Source of the DNA: Chitinophagaceae bacterium | GTDB taxonomy: Bacteria > Bacteroidota > Bacteroidia > Chitinophagales > Chitinophagaceae | Assembly: GCA_016702745.1 (NCBI GenBank) | Contig: JADJDJ010000006.1 | Span: 1-54,957 of the forward strand | DNA length: 54,957 nucleotides | Direction: 5' to 3' | Shown: positions 54,775 to 54,957 of the stretch, in pieces | Layout: each line of letters starts with the position of its first letter | Numbering within the stretch: position 1 is the first letter of the stretch | Position numbers and translations under genes: made by a program | Notes under the pieces: generated by a model | Seen by the model: only the letters and a program-made list of their open reading frames with translations | Databases searched by the model: none | Told to the model about the DNA's origin: nothing

Positions 54775-54957
54775 AGAGCTTACTGCCGGATTTTACCAAA
54801 CGATGGTTCGTTCTTCCTCTGTTGCTGACAGCCGGTATTTTTTCCTGCAAGTCATTCGAGGACCAGCGGAATGAACTCCCGGATAATGCATTCAAGGGTA
54901 CGATCCGTATCAGCGCCGATGAATCATTTAAGCCGGTGATTGATGAACAGGTGAAGA
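54771..54957 (+). CDS. PstS-like phosphate-type substrate-binding lipoprotein, N-terminal part
   Basis: Cut by the right edge after 62 residues. Begins MKSLLPDFTKRWFVLPLLLT with a lipobox GIFSC, then the mature start GTIRISADESFKPVIDEQVK, the first strand and loop of PstS-type binding proteins. Phosphate is the usual ligand, but in Bacteroidota these genes lie beside tonB rather than pst transport genes, so another role is possible. Confidence 0.7.
   Translation, partial: MKSLLPDFTKRWFVLPLLLTAGIFSCKSFEDQRNELPDNAFKGTIRISADESFKPVIDEQVK

Noticed and set aside
1..54957. tRNA, rRNA, insertion sequences, prophage and riboswitches
   Set aside because: Searching by eye for T-loop motifs, transposase motifs, phage genes and known leader structures found nothing convincing.

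Overview
The window looks like a chromosome segment of a Bacteroidota bacterium, most likely a member of the Chitinophagaceae. The evidence is a SusC/SusD pair, a type IX secretion C-terminal sorting domain, a short Bacteroidota-type primary sigma factor, a -33/-7 (TTG...TAnnTTTG) promoter, and a clade II nitrous oxide reductase cluster with a fasciclin lipoprotein. There is no CRISPR array, prophage, insertion sequence, rRNA or recognisable tRNA.

Layout. At 1-1384 is the N-terminal part of a CcoI-like copper P-type ATPase (minus strand). Bases 1496-4258 are abnormal: almost no A on the plus strand and very long runs of T, G and C. I read this as failed consensus sequence; the long open frames in it are a side effect of missing A, because every stop codon contains A. 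From 4259 to 13036 (minus strand) lie small secreted proteins, an iron-sulfur repair protein (RIC/ScdA) and a nos cluster in transcription order: cytochrome c, nosZ, FAS1 lipoprotein, a membrane-NosL protein, nosD, nosF, nosY, then RIC. Divergent from it (13195-16753, plus strand) is a regulatory block: an Rrf2 regulator, a second RIC protein, a FixL-like PAS histidine kinase and a response regulator carrying a Crp/Fnr output domain. The two sides together suggest N2O respiration linked to NO/O2 sensing and Fe-S repair.

Region 16759-30019 is housekeeping: two Hsp20 chaperones, an Hsp15-like S4 protein, a DPP-IV-type peptidase, an M20 dipeptidase, dinB, the conserved ffh-rpsP-rimM set, the primary sigma factor, a START-like protein and an LptF/LptG permease. 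Region 30173-34411 holds a T9SS-secreted protein, a lipoprotein, a CDF metal exporter, OsmC and a second Rrf2 regulator. Region 34516-40912 is a sulfur assimilation operon: peroxiredoxin, cysH (Fe-S type), cysD, cysN, a siroheme synthase/TauE exporter fusion and metZ. The rest contains two pseudouridine synthases, an LTXXQ protein, rlmN, a thiolase, an orphan SusC/SusD pair, hisS, a low-molecular-weight phosphatase, and tonB with a PstS-like protein cut by the right edge.

Quality. Many genes are split by single-base changes, usually in homopolymers, with the correct protein continuing in the next frame (nosY, nosD, nosL, nosZ leader, cytochrome c, both regulators beside nos, lptG, cysD, metZ and others). 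Conserved neighbours are intact, so I treat these as sequencing errors rather than gene decay and give reconstructed gene spans. Two larger lesions need independent checking: an apparent in-frame loss in the response regulator receiver domain and about 29 extra bases in rlmN.
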